Shown here: in pieces, positions 46,972 through 57,964 of the stretch | Position numbering within the stretch: position 1 is the first letter of the stretch | How the letters are laid out: the number at the start of each line of letters is the position of its first letter | Assembly (NCBI RefSeq): GCF_001625305.1 | Contig: NW_017802491.1 | Location: 3,949,778-4,013,777, forward strand | Reading direction: 5' to 3' | DNA from: Branchiostoma belcheri | Lineage: Eukaryota; Chordata; Leptocardii; Amphioxiformes; Branchiostomatidae | Length of the DNA: 64,000 bases | Notes under the pieces: model-generated | Databases searched by the model: none | The model's input: only the letters and a program-made list of their open reading frames with translations | Told to the model about the DNA's origin: nothing | Translations under genes and position numbers: made by a program

Positions 46972-49900
46972 CTATTTCCTGAACTCTTTTCTATGATCGT
47001 TATCATTCTTTTTATCAGGATGTGCTTTGAGATCCCTAACCTGAGCTAGGTTGACCAGGTTGGGACCCTCAGCTTGGCCCACTAAGTCTTTTTGAAGGCT
47101 GCCAGCATCAACCACCATGTCAACATTATTGTTCCCATCGACAGGAAGGTTTTCTTCTTTTTTGTAGTTGTTGAAATCCCATTTCTCATCTTTTCCCTCT
47201 TCTTTTACCTCTTTGAACTTCATCTTTTCTTCTTTCATGCCTTCAACTTCATCATGGACTACACTTTCACCTGGTAAATTCTGAAGGATTTTCTCCCTTG
47301 CTTTGCTTTCGTCATGACCCTTATTTGACTCGAGGGCCTCCACAGGTTTGATCGGCACGTGGTACTTTAAGTCCCGGTTCAACTGGTTCATGTTGACTGC
47401 TGCCTCCTTAACCTCTTCCGGGACTTCTTTCTTGACCAACCTGGCATCATTATTGCTGTTGAGATTGTGGCCTTCTGCATTGATGGCATCTTTTACAGAA
47501 TCCTGCTGATTTCCTTGGACCTGTAGTTGATCAGCAGCTGGTAGCAGGCCATCTCTCGGCACCTCGACAATCTCCATGTCACCAACAGCCCTCTCCACTC
47601 TATGATGTACAGGATTTGCATCTGGAAGTCCTTCTTGGGCATCATGGATGTCTGGATCCAAGCCTCTGACCTGCTTCTCAACTACTTTCTTGCTGTCAAC
47701 TGGATTTAAGTGCATGTCAACGTCTAGCCTTTGTTGCATTGCCATGTCTTGATCAGGAAGCTTGACGTTGTTAGCTACTCCCTGGTCTATCTGTCCGCCA
47801 ATGTCTGGATGAGGGTCCACAGCCTGCTTTGCTAGCTTCACCTGTCCGTCTGCCGCCTTTCCTTGATTCATTTTCATACCATCCATGGCAGCAGCCTGCT
47901 TCAAGTTCCCATCTACCAGATGCCCCGCTTGGATTCCTACATTATCAGCTATCTCCTGCTGCATCCCAGCATTTGCCAGGATGCCCTGATGGAGTTCTGC
48001 AACCTCCAGTGCGGCATTGTTCACCATGACTTCATGATTGTTCGCTCCTCCATCCATAACATTGCCTTGCTGCTGCCCGAGGTCTCCCAGACCCCCCTGT
48101 TGTAAGTTACCGTGCTGTAAGGAATCTCCGAGAGCTATCGGTTGCAACGCTGGATTAACAGGTTGGTGGAGTTTGGGAACTACATCCTGGTGCAGCTGTC
48201 CACCTGCAAGCTGTTGCTGCAGTGCCATGTCCACAACATGACCTTGCTGCAGAACGTCCCCGATGCCCTTCTGTTGTAAATCTACCACAGGCTGGTTTAA
48301 CCCCACGTCTACGAGCCCTGCCTGCTGTTGGATGTCTGCACCCTTCTGTAGTACGACTCCCCCAGCAGCTTGTTGCTGCATGACTCCCCCGGCGGCTTGT
48401 TGCAGAATGACTCCCCCGGCAGCTTGTTGTGGCATGACTCCCCCGGCGGCTTGTTGCGGGACCCTGACATGGTCCCCGTCCTGCCTCTGCTGGTCTTCAT
48501 CAACGGTGTCCTTTGCCTTGTGCTCCTTCAGCTCATCCAACAGCTGCTGCTGTACCTCCAGCAGCTTCTCCTGCTGTTCCTGCTGCTTCTGGATGATGTC
48601 CAGCAGCTGTTTCTTTTGACCCTGGAGTAAACACACAAACACATATCGCATGAGGCACAGCATTTACACAGTCTCTACATTGGAGAAGTATCAGCCTCAG
48701 TGCACAGTAAACCATTAGTCATGTTAGCCCTGATGATCATCAAAACGTTGGTTTGTATTAGACAAAAATGGTTGTGAATACAAGAATCACCAACCTGATG
48801 AAATTATTTATATAAATTTGTTTCTATATTTTTCCAAATAAAGCATTCTGGATTTCACACAATTTTCAGAAAATATGCCTTGTTTGATATGGTTGAACAT
48901 TGAATGAGCAATTCTTAACAGTGTGAACTTGAGATTACTAACCTCATCTTTCTCTTCCTCATCTTCTTCCTCTTTCTCTCTATGCTCTTTATCTTTGTGC
49001 TCTTTCTTGTCTTTGCCTTCATGGTCTTCGTCTTTCCGTTCTTTGTCTTCTTGCTCCTTGTCTTCATGGTCTTTGTCTTCATGCTCTTTCTTGACATACT
49101 CTTTAGCAACCTCTGCTTCCTTCATGTTATCTTCTTCATCCACATCATGTTTATCTTGTGCTTCCTCCATGTCTACTTGCTTTTCATGTTTCTTGGCAGA
49201 TTCTTTGTCGTCTTCTTTGTCTTCAAAATCTTCTAGCTCTCTTTCATCCTCATCATCTGTGTACAATCAAAATTTACTGAAACATCTGAAACATCTCAAA
49301 TATAAACTTAGAATTTGACTTAAACACTTGTCATAAAGAGCTATTGACCTGAATGGCTGAAATACACCCACATGTGTAAAAAAAAGGAACATACTTCCTG
49401 ATCTATTCTAATCTAAACTTATCTTCACAAACATTGACTAACATGAAAGTAGCATGGGTTACAAAAGCTGTAGGCATAGATTTCAAACCTGGGTCTTTTC
49501 CAGCTCCCTCCTGATCTGTATCCTTGTTCTCATCCTCATCCTTGTGATGTTGCTCCCACTGCTCCTACACATGTATATAAGCATCACTTAAGTACTTACT
49601 TAGATAGCATAGGACAGTAAAACTTGAATCTGCCAATCTACAGATGTTACTGAACTGATACATTATGGAGATGTTATGAAAACCTACCCTCGAGTCTTCA
49701 TTATCAGGTTGAACATCATCCATGTCTTTCTTAGGCTCCTTTGGTTCATGTGGAATGGGGGGTTCTAGCCTGCTGTCATCCTTATCTGCTGCAAATTTCA
49801 AAGATCAAATTTTTATATAAACACAAAATGAAGAGCTAATCATAAGCATCCTTGTGAATAGTGGTGCATACCTAAACCAACATTTAGGTTCGGGTCCGGA

Positions 49901-52900
49901 TTCAAGTCCAGAGGTTTAGGTTCAGTTCCGGACTTGTAAGTTCGGACCTAAACCCATGGCATATACAAAATTGCATGTTGGCAACCTTGCAATGTTGTCT
50001 GGGTGAAATTTTGGCCACATAACATGGAGGCCGGTACTTGACGATGCCCAATGGCAATTTTTTCTTCATTTTGCAGCAAAGATTTTGCAATCTATGGAAG
50101 GTTTTAGGTGGTTTGGAAATAAAAGGGGTATGTGAAATGGTCTTTTATGGTAATAAGTCCGGACTCGGTTCTTGACTTTTAGGTTTTTTTGGACTTGAAC
50201 CTAAACATTCTTACAAGTCCGGATCCAAGTACAGTGAACCGGTATGCACCACTACTTGTGAATATGATAGTCAATAGTATTTTACAAGAATGCTGGCAAC
50301 ACAGCTGTCTTTATTTTTAAAAATAGGTTATTAGGAATAGCCACACAGCATTAAAGTGCAGAAAAAGCATCCAGGGCTTGAAATCCCACCTGCATATACT
50401 ATTATACAGGATTGATAAATTAAAATTGACACTGTGCAAGTCCTGGAAGAAGTATTTCAAGCCCGGCCTGGACAAGCAAGATGATCATTAACACTTTACA
50501 TATTCTAACCTACATGTGGTCACTGATTTCTCTTATACGTTTTATATGTTACACTAAGTCTTGCTACATTAAACTCTCAATCAGTCACTGCTTGGTATTA
50601 CTTGCCTTTGTCCTCTCCCTGTTTTTCCCTGTCTTTATCCTTTTCCTCCTCTTCTTCATCCTTTTCTCCTGGTTTGTCAACCTGTACTTCCTGGTCATCC
50701 TTTCCTTTTCCCTCCTTCACAGCAGGTACATCAACCTTGTATTAAAATAGACAATAAAACCTTGAAACAAGGTAACATTTGCAGAGTAAATGCATAATAT
50801 TAACCTTCACATGGTCCAGCCTAACAAACTACTGTTTATCCTTACTCAAACACATTCATAATCTGGAGACCAGCCCCTCCAAATATGTCCTGCTACAAAA
50901 TGTAACCCAATTTGTTTGAAGAAGAAGAAACTGAGCAAAAACAATATGTTTTCTGTCTGCAGAGGTCTACATAAAAGTAAACCATAAAAAGTAGCACATG
51001 ATGATGTTACAAACTTGTTTTATGACTGTCTTAGTGAGATGCACAAAAAAGCTGTTCTTCAGTGGAAAGTGTGCAAGTATTCTGTATACCTGGACATTGT
51101 CTTTATGATGTTCTTCCCCATCCTTCTCCTGTCCACCCCCACGGTCATCATCATCTTTGTCAGATCCACCTGTGGATGGAAACATAAGTTATGATACTGA
51201 TTATAGTGTGAGCCAGTGGTAAAGACTAACCAACACACAAAATAACATCACAAACAATTACTGCTCTGTCTATTCCCACTTACTTAAACAACTTCATTAA
51301 AAAGGTGACCAGCCCTTACAACTGTCAAGCCACTTGCTACAACATATTATTCAACACCACATGAGGTCTATGAAGGTAAACATAATCATTGCTAAGTTTC
51401 AAATATGACACTCTTAAAAGTGAAAATTCAAGCACAAGGGTGACCTACAGAGATGGCCAATCAGCACCATGAACAGAGTTAGACTAATCTGACACATTCA
51501 GCCAATGAGGGCCTGGGAGAGTGGCAGTGATAGCAATCAGCACTAAGGACACAGGCAGAATGTAGGGAAGATGTTGCAAACATGTTTAACTTGTCCTGTA
51601 TGAATCCCTAGAAACATTTTTAAAACTCCTTATGATATTTTCAAAGCCTTACACACCTCCAAGTGACTGCAGTGACTCCACAGCATCATTCTTGTCCACT
51701 CCGCCAATCACATTTCTCACAGCTTAATGAACAAAACACAAACATTAGAGGGTAATTATAAATTTGTGAATTCATAAAGCTGAAGATTCTTTTTAACAGT
51801 CTTTCACAGTGAAATAACAAGGGCTAATACAGGCAAATGGATATTTCTGGTAGAAGAGATCATAAATATGGTTGCAATGACTGCCACTGATCACGTTGGC
51901 TTAATTACTTTATTATTAAAATAAAATGGGCCTTTAAAAAATCTGTCTGAGCTATACACCACGACAAGTTTGTGAGGAGTCTAATATTTACCAAAGTCTG
52001 GTACGTTGTCCACGATAGGTTTGACTTGGACGTCAGGTGCCTCACCAGGAGTAGTGAGTGTTGTGTATGTACTGGCCACCAGTACACTCACTCCTACAAA
52101 CAACGCAATCTGCATGTACAGAAATACTAGTTATACACATGCTTGAATACTGTGTTGCTTCATATCCAACATAAAAAACAATACTAGTATGAAATACATT
52201 CTTGTAAATGGAAAGAGATACTGACATGTCAAATTACCAGTATATCTAGATACGATTCTTTTAAACTTTAATTCTTCAATAAATAGTTAATGCATTACTA
52301 CGCCTTTAGTATGAATGCCTATAATGTACATTTGTATTCTGCAAGTAACGTTACATGTAATTAAGTTGCTTCAAGTATACATGTAGCAATACATGTACAA
52401 TGTGTATGAGAAAGTACCTAGAGCAAGCCTGGAAGTCAACAATTTACAAAGTCTCAGCAAGACAAGTCACAATACACAGTGTTCAAGAATGTGGATATAA
52501 CATTTGGAGCTAAGAGTATTGTTAAAACCATGCAATGTACATGATACATATGTACATTTGATGTTGGTTTGTATACTGCACCTGTGCTGTGATTTTGCCT
52601 GAGCTTTGTGCGCTGAAGACATTCAAGAACATGAGTGAAGGGAAGATAAAACAGATCAGCACTCCAGTAGTGGCTCCTGTCAGCGCCAGGACTGTCTCAA
52701 CTGGGAGGGTAAAGTGGACAAAATAGAAATACATTTCATCAAATAAGTACATGTACATTTTAATGCTAAACTAAACATTTTAACATAGTTCTGTGTTGGA
52801 AATCATTTTTACATTCAAACTTGTGAAATTGATTCACTGTTTTTCTTTTCATTAAAATTTCATTTGAATTTTTCTTATGTAAGTTCACAACCTTTTCTTC

Positions 52901-55900
52901 ACAATAATGCTCTATATATAATACTATGATGATACTTACTGAATGTGCTTTACAATACAATGGCATTCTTGTCCTTCTACCATGAAGTTCTTTACTGCCT
53001 ATTAATTACTTTTAATGAGTATACTGTTGTAGAGATGTACGCATATATGCAAGTATACTGTATACAGGCAAGAAATGGCCATCTGGTTTTTGGCAATGCC
53101 TCAAGACAGTTATTTCTTGAAGCATTCTTCTACTTACTGTTAGGGATGACAATCCCAGTGATGAGAGAAAAGATGATGATACTCATAGTGATGGCTTTGA
53201 ACCTCAGAGGGGGGATGTAGTTTCCTCCTGTAGGGATGTTCTCTAATGTTGGGACCTACGGAGGAAAAGTCAAGTTGGATGGTTGCATTTTTAGCACATG
53301 CATAATGGTCACCTTCACATGGTGATGGTCTAGCCCAACAAAATACTGCTCTGTTTATTCTTACTCAAACACATTCATATATATATGGTGACCAGCCCCT
53401 AGCCTGCTACTTGCTACATAATGCATTCCAACACCACAGATTGCCTGCTACAGCACCAGTTACCATGGTGACAGCTGTCTTGTCCAGGTCATTGATCGTT
53501 TTTGTTTGGAATGGATGCAGAAGAAGAAGAGATGGAGCAAAAACAATGCTTTTCTTCTGCGAAGATAAAAATAACAATCTTTGTATCAACTTCCTAGATA
53601 ACAAAACATGGCAAAAACACAAATATTTTGTCAATGGCCCTGGCTGTTTTTCAACTATCACACACTGTAACAAGCTGCTAGGGTGCCCAAACTTATATTA
53701 CTTCTTTCTAAGCACAATAGCTATCTAACAACTACAAATTATGACCATACCACATCCAAAACATAGACCACAGGTTTTGTTGTAGTACAATAAAAAGCTG
53801 CTAGGGAGCCCAAAACCTAATCATTTCAAGGTCTCATCAAGACCTACTGACATGTCAAATATCAAGACAATCCTATCCTTCTCAAGTTATTGGATTTACA
53901 CATAGACAGACACACACACACACGAAAGGAACCGAAAACTAAACCTTGGAGAAGGTAGAAAGAAACCCACATGTTTTCTGAAGAACAGTGTGTCGATGCT
54001 CTGTCTGCAGGGGAAGATCATGAGGGGGAAGCTGACAGCCACTGACAGACAGAACCCCATCTTCACCACTTCTGCCATGAACGTGGACGAAAAGTTCAAC
54101 AAGACGTCACCCTTCACCAGCTCACAAAACGCCACGTATCCGAAGAAGCCAACCTGAAAGAACAGTTGAACTATTAGTGATTAACAGTGTATGAAATGTT
54201 TGTGAATAATTTCATCAGGTTGGCAAGGGACTGTAAGGTTCTTTGTTCAACAACCAGTGGGTTTTCACATCTGACGTTTCAGTAAAAGGCAACAATGAAT
54301 GGTTCTGATTAGAGCTGTGTACCGGTACGCAGTACCGATACTGTACCGGAAAAATTGATTAGGTACAGGTCCAAAATACCTAATCCCTCAGTACCGGTAC
54401 TGTACCTAAACAATTTCACACCAATTTTATGCCTATTTGTGACCTCAAATGTGTAAATAGCTGGTTAACAATGGGTCCCTGTGTAAGGACAGTGTGTTCA
54501 TGAAAACAATAACACCTAAGTTTTGCCTATATTTTATCTGAGCATTCGCCATAAACAAAGAATAAACCTTAACTATCAAGTTTGTTTGTTTTTTTTGTTA
54601 TTGAAGGAGTTCAGAAGAGCATATAAATTGGTCCAATTGTTCAGGTACAGGTTCAGGTCCGGACCTGTACCTAAACCTGTGTACCTGTACCTGTACCTGT
54701 ACCTAAAATTTGTTTAGGTACACAGCTCTAGTTCTGATTCATACTGCAACTAGGTGTTGTTTCTGCAATATTACAAATTAGTTGGTCACGAAAATATTGG
54801 AGGTGAAAACTCACTGGTTGTTGAATTAAGAGACTTATCAATATTGTATAGGGCATGAAATGTATTGGTCCTCTACTCCCAAAATGTACAGAGCTATCAA
54901 AATACCAGTATTCTGCATTGTCTATCCATCCACACAATCAAACAAAAACACAAATCTAGAAACTCGACTTAAAAACATTAAAGAACAGGTCCTGAAGAAA
55001 TGTGTGCACTTACACAGAGGTAGATACTCCCCACCATGTTGATGGCATCCTGTACGATGTTGTTCATCCTTTTGACTGACGGTTCATCAAGGGCACCATA
55101 CAGCACAAACAGCTGACTGTGGTTAAGAACATAAACAGACAGAGAAAAAATCTTAATCTTTGACATGTATGTATACTGTGTTACCTAAGACTGTGGCCAC
55201 CCTCCGCTAACACATCTGTACCAAAGTAACAAATAATTCTATCAAGTATTCATGATACAGCAGTCTTCATGTAAACTGGCTGTCATTCTTAGCAATTTTC
55301 CAATCATAACAACACCACAACATACGTTTGACATGCAAATGCCATAGAGAAGATGGGGAGACATTTGAAGATGCCTGCCGGCCTCCACATCTCCACTCTC
55401 TGGATCCAGGACCCTGACACCAGGTTTGGAATCGCCCACATTAACACCTAGAACAACAAATGCAATAAAATAAAATTGTCAAATAACAGAAGAGGTAGAG
55501 GTAGACAATTTGAGGCCGTAGGGGCAGTAGGTTGTTAATCCACTGTAACTAGGGCGCGGTATTGGAAGAAGAAGCCACCAGTCTTACCTCTACGATGAAG
55601 ACAGAGTAGAAGAGAAGTGAGATGGTGCTGACTGCTGTAAAGCTGGTGATGTCTCTCATCATCCCCAGAGGTGTGACGATCACTATGGCAACAAACACCA
55701 GCAGCCCCGCCCGCAGACTGGCAGTATTCTAGGGCAGAGTAACGAGTATATTACTGTACATGTATATGTTTTGTATTATTACATATCAGTTTCACCTTGC
55801 TAAAGCACACACATGGACAAGCATGTATAACCCTCGTTAGAAAAAAAAAATGGATGAAAAAAAAAACAGGCAATGAATGACTAGCACAAAAACTTGACAA

Positions 55901-57373
55901 TGATGCTATGGCCCATACTGCCATAGCATCATTGTCAAGTGGGTATAACATGGTTGGAGTTTAACACCTCTAGTAACATGATCACTGTAAATCACACTAT
56001 CATCACACTATCTGTGTGATGACACAAAGCACAGAATCTTATAAAAAGTACATATACATGTATATGTGGCTACAAAGTAAATGTTGTTCAGACCTACCTC
56101 TAGTCCTGTCATCTCTGCAATTATAGCAGGTCCCAAGTCACCGATGATGACATAGAACGCCACACATGTTCCCAACAGTAACCCAATAATACTGAAAATA
56201 TAAACATTTCAGTGAAATAATGTCTACATGGGTCAATTTCCCATGAATGGCTAAAGCAAAAACAAGAAAGGTACATGAACATGCAAATACAACTTCAAAA
56301 CTGAACATGTAATCTCACCTTATTTCTACAGCTAACTTCCCAGCTGCTCCAAAAGTATGTAAGGCTGTAGAGGAAGTATGAATAACATAAATCTTTCTAC
56401 TCACGGTGTTCTACTTCAAGTGGAAACAAACTATAATTATTTTCTGGAGCCAAAATAATGCAGTTTTAAATGAGACACAATTCTTATACAAACTTATGTT
56501 TTCACAACGTTACATGTGCAGAAAGAAACTTTATTGTACGAACATTATTACGTTTTATTATGACTGTTTACACATTTATTCCCAAGAAGCTTGAAGTAAG
56601 CATCTAACACTCAAGTTGTCTATCGACTCTTTTTTTGTTATTCAAATTTTGCTATATTACAAATGGCATTTAGCAAACATAAAAACCCTACCCAGGAACT
56701 CATAGGAGCGTTTTCGAGCTGCGAACGCTGTCTTGAGCAGCAGGTTACAGGAGACTCTGGTGAGGTAGGCTGAACACAGCAGCAGGAGGGACCCCAGCAG
56801 GATGCCACACTGGTGAGGGGAGGAACAACACACAGAATAAAACAACAATACAGTGTAAATTAGAGAACAATAATTTATTGATCATTCAAATTCTGAGGTA
56901 ACTTTGCTTTTAATTTATTAATCAAGTTTGGTTGCAGTCATACAGAGGTGGGGGCATGTTCATAATCCAAGATCAAAAGATGCAAAAGTCACTCAGTTTG
57001 ATTTATGTACAAAATCATAAATTCTAATTCAAACCAATCTGAGCCCTTAAAATATGGGTGATTGTTGTCATCAATAAAAAAAATATATATATTATAACGT
57101 TAAAGCGACAGGATGGTTTACTTGCTTAGATTACTTCCAGCAGTGCCACGTAGTAATAATTTTTGTTCTGCCAAAGTTCAGGGTATTTGTACATTTGAAC
57201 CAGAAATAGCACAATAGCAGTATCACCCCCCCTTGTCTAAACACCTGCCTAAAGTACAACAGCACCTGTTGACTTACCTCTTTAAAACAGTACGGCGTGG
57301 CCAGGATACTGACTCCTATGATGGAGTTTCCCAGGTTTAACACGAAAGGCCAGTTGTTGTGGCGGCCTGACAT
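46972..57373 (-). CDS. SLC38A10: SLC38-family amino-acid transporter SLC38A10, 18 exons, about 1224 aa
   Basis: Neutral amino-acid transporter family member, reported in ER/Golgi of vertebrate cells. Exons in order: 57373-57278, 56809-56692, 56364-56319, 56191-56098, 55728-55588, 55447-55326, 55116-55014, 54153-53971, 53255-53138, 52700-52582, 52109-51992, 51722-51657, 51169-51090, 50735-50606, 49788-49688, 49564-49489, 49256-48943, 48621-46972; phases all agree. The membrane part (about 1-400) has [73 protein letters not shown] and [13 protein letters not shown] very long hydrophilic tail follows: acidic Lys/Glu/Asp repeats (exon 17), a coiled coil ([20 protein letters not shown]) and a QQAAGGV repeat, then [13 protein letters not shown], similar to human. 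Human SLC38A10 is 1119 aa. Intron 14 uses a GC donor (GACAAAG/GCAAGT); no GT site keeps frame. Shares its promoter region with tepsin. Confidence 0.94.
48355..48470 (-). repeat. SLC38A10: 30-bp coding minisatellite (QQAAGGV repeat) in SLC38A10
   Basis: Four consecutive ten-residue units of the form PQQAAGGVM are encoded within the last exon, with a partial fifth unit beyond (DIQQQAG). The DNA unit is 30 bp, so copy changes keep frame. Located just after the coiled coil. The Cys/Pro-rich plus-strand frame over the same bases is a shadow. Confidence 0.85.
48719..48815. repeat. Short element with paired CTGATGA motifs
   Basis: Starts CCCTGATGATCATC-AAAACGTTGG and ends CCAACCTGATGAAATT in intron 17 of SLC38A10. 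The right end is echoed at 54207-54232 and 17772-17797 (GTGAATA.TTTC..TAGGTTGG-like, opposite orientation). A small dispersed family, possibly retroelement tails. Confidence 0.35.
49859..50254. mobile_element. hAT-like non-autonomous element, 396 bp
   Basis: Perfect 14-bp terminal inverted repeats TAGTGGTGCATACC / GGTATGCACCACTA, flanked by identical 8-bp target duplications CTTGTGAA (49851-49858 and 50255-50262). The interior has subterminal GGTTCGGGTCCGGA-type repeats in both orientations and no transposase frame. The 8-bp duplication and TAG-N-G ends point to the hAT superfamily. Intron 14 of SLC38A10. Confidence 0.85.
50801..50961. repeat. Dispersed SINE-like repeat, copy A
   Basis: Shares TTACTCAAACACATTCATA, GACCAGCCCCT and a GAAGAAGAAG...GAGCAAAAACAAT tail with copy C at 53300-53565. 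Intron 13 of SLC38A10 region, non-coding. Confidence 0.65.
51238..51366. repeat. Dispersed SINE-like repeat, copy B
   Basis: More diverged copy: TTACTGCTCTGTCTATTC, GGTGACCAGCCCTTAC and CCACTTGCTACA-CAACACCAC follow in the same order as in copy C. In intron 12 of SLC38A10. Confidence 0.5.
53300..53565. repeat. Dispersed SINE-like repeat, copy C (longest)
   Basis: Contains all blocks of the family in order: CCTTCACATGGT, CTAGCCCAACAAAATACTG, ACTCAAACACATTCATA, GGTGACCAGCCCCT, CTACAGCACCAGTTACCATG and the GAAGAAGAAGAG tail. Intron 8 of SLC38A10. No tRNA-like promoter boxes were established. Confidence 0.65.
54310..54730. mobile_element. hAT-like non-autonomous element, 421 bp
   Basis: Perfect 14-bp inverted ends TAGAGCTGTGTACC / GGTACACAGCTCTA with identical 8-bp flanks GTTCTGAT at 54302-54309 and 54731-54738. 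The interior is rich in GGTAC/GTACC and CCTGTACCTGTACC short repeats; no transposase frame. Ends resemble those of the 49859-50254 element. Intron 7 of SLC38A10. Confidence 0.88.
55892..55940. other. Perfect 21-bp-stem hairpin in an SLC38A10 intron
   Basis: Bases 55892-55912 are exactly complementary to 55920-55940, with a 7-nt loop (CCATACT). It lies in intron 4 of SLC38A10. A perfect stem of this length may be a small palindromic transposon, a recently formed inverted duplication, or a small-RNA precursor; it is shorter than a typical 60 to 70-nt animal pre-miRNA, and the stem stops abruptly at its base. A second 9-bp-stem hairpin follows at 56000-56022. Confidence 0.7.
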
Positions 57374-57956
57374 GATGGTAAGCCCCCGTTCGTCGTCTAT
57401 CTTGGAAAACTGTCCAAACTCTCTCTCACGGAATAAAATAGACCTCTGTTCTCACCTGTCCGACAGGTTTTTCTCACCTTTGTTACCTGACACAGGTCAT
57501 GCGTACGTGTTTTAAAATTCTAAAGAATAAATAAACAGCAACACCGTGTATACGCGCTACGTGATCATCTTCTAGGATTTCTTGCCAGACATCAAAAACA
57601 AAACTTCCGAGTTCCCACGTTGACGGGAAAAGTCGAGGATGTCGCTGTGTTCCGAGTTGTGACACAAATCGCTCCGATCGGAAGAATTCCGTCCAAGAAA
57701 GTCAACAAACTTCATTCAGTCAGAAACACACCAGCCAAATCAAATATGGCGGCCACGTGGCAACGCATGCGCTCTCATAATATTATGAATCAACATTTAA
57801 AGCATAATTTTATCCCGTATTTAAGAAAAAACAAAGAAAACATAAATTTGTATTGATAATTTCAAGAATCATAAAAAAATCTGTAGAATTTCACCCTAAC
57901 AGATGTGACTGATATTTTGCTCGGTTTACCCCTGGGGAAAAGTTGACTATTCCAAG
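57374..57956. promoter_or_regulatory. Shared divergent promoter region of SLC38A10 and tepsin
   Basis: The two start codons face away from each other over 583 bp with no repeat and no other gene between. Visible motifs: an NRF1-like ACGCATGCGC core (GCATGCGC at 57765-57772) and ATATGGCGGCC (YY1-like) beside CACGTG (E-box), about 57744-57759. No TATA box is apparent. A common bidirectional promoter is inferred. Confidence 0.6.
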
Positions 57957-57964
57957 ATGGCTGC
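57953..57964 (+). promoter_or_regulatory. Near-TISU/YY1 initiator over the tepsin start codon
   Basis: CAAGATGGCTGC matches the TISU consensus SAASATGGCGGC at 11 of 12 positions and supports both the chosen ATG and a short 5' UTR. Confidence 0.5.

Noticed and set aside
48263-48630. Cys/Pro/Ser-rich plus-strand open frames
   Set aside because: They are the reverse-complement shadow of the Gln/Ala/Gly-rich SLC38A10 tail.
48923-49318. Ser-rich and Phe/Val-rich plus-strand frames of 131 and 84 codons
   Set aside because: Shadows of the Asp/Glu/Lys-rich exon 17 of SLC38A10.
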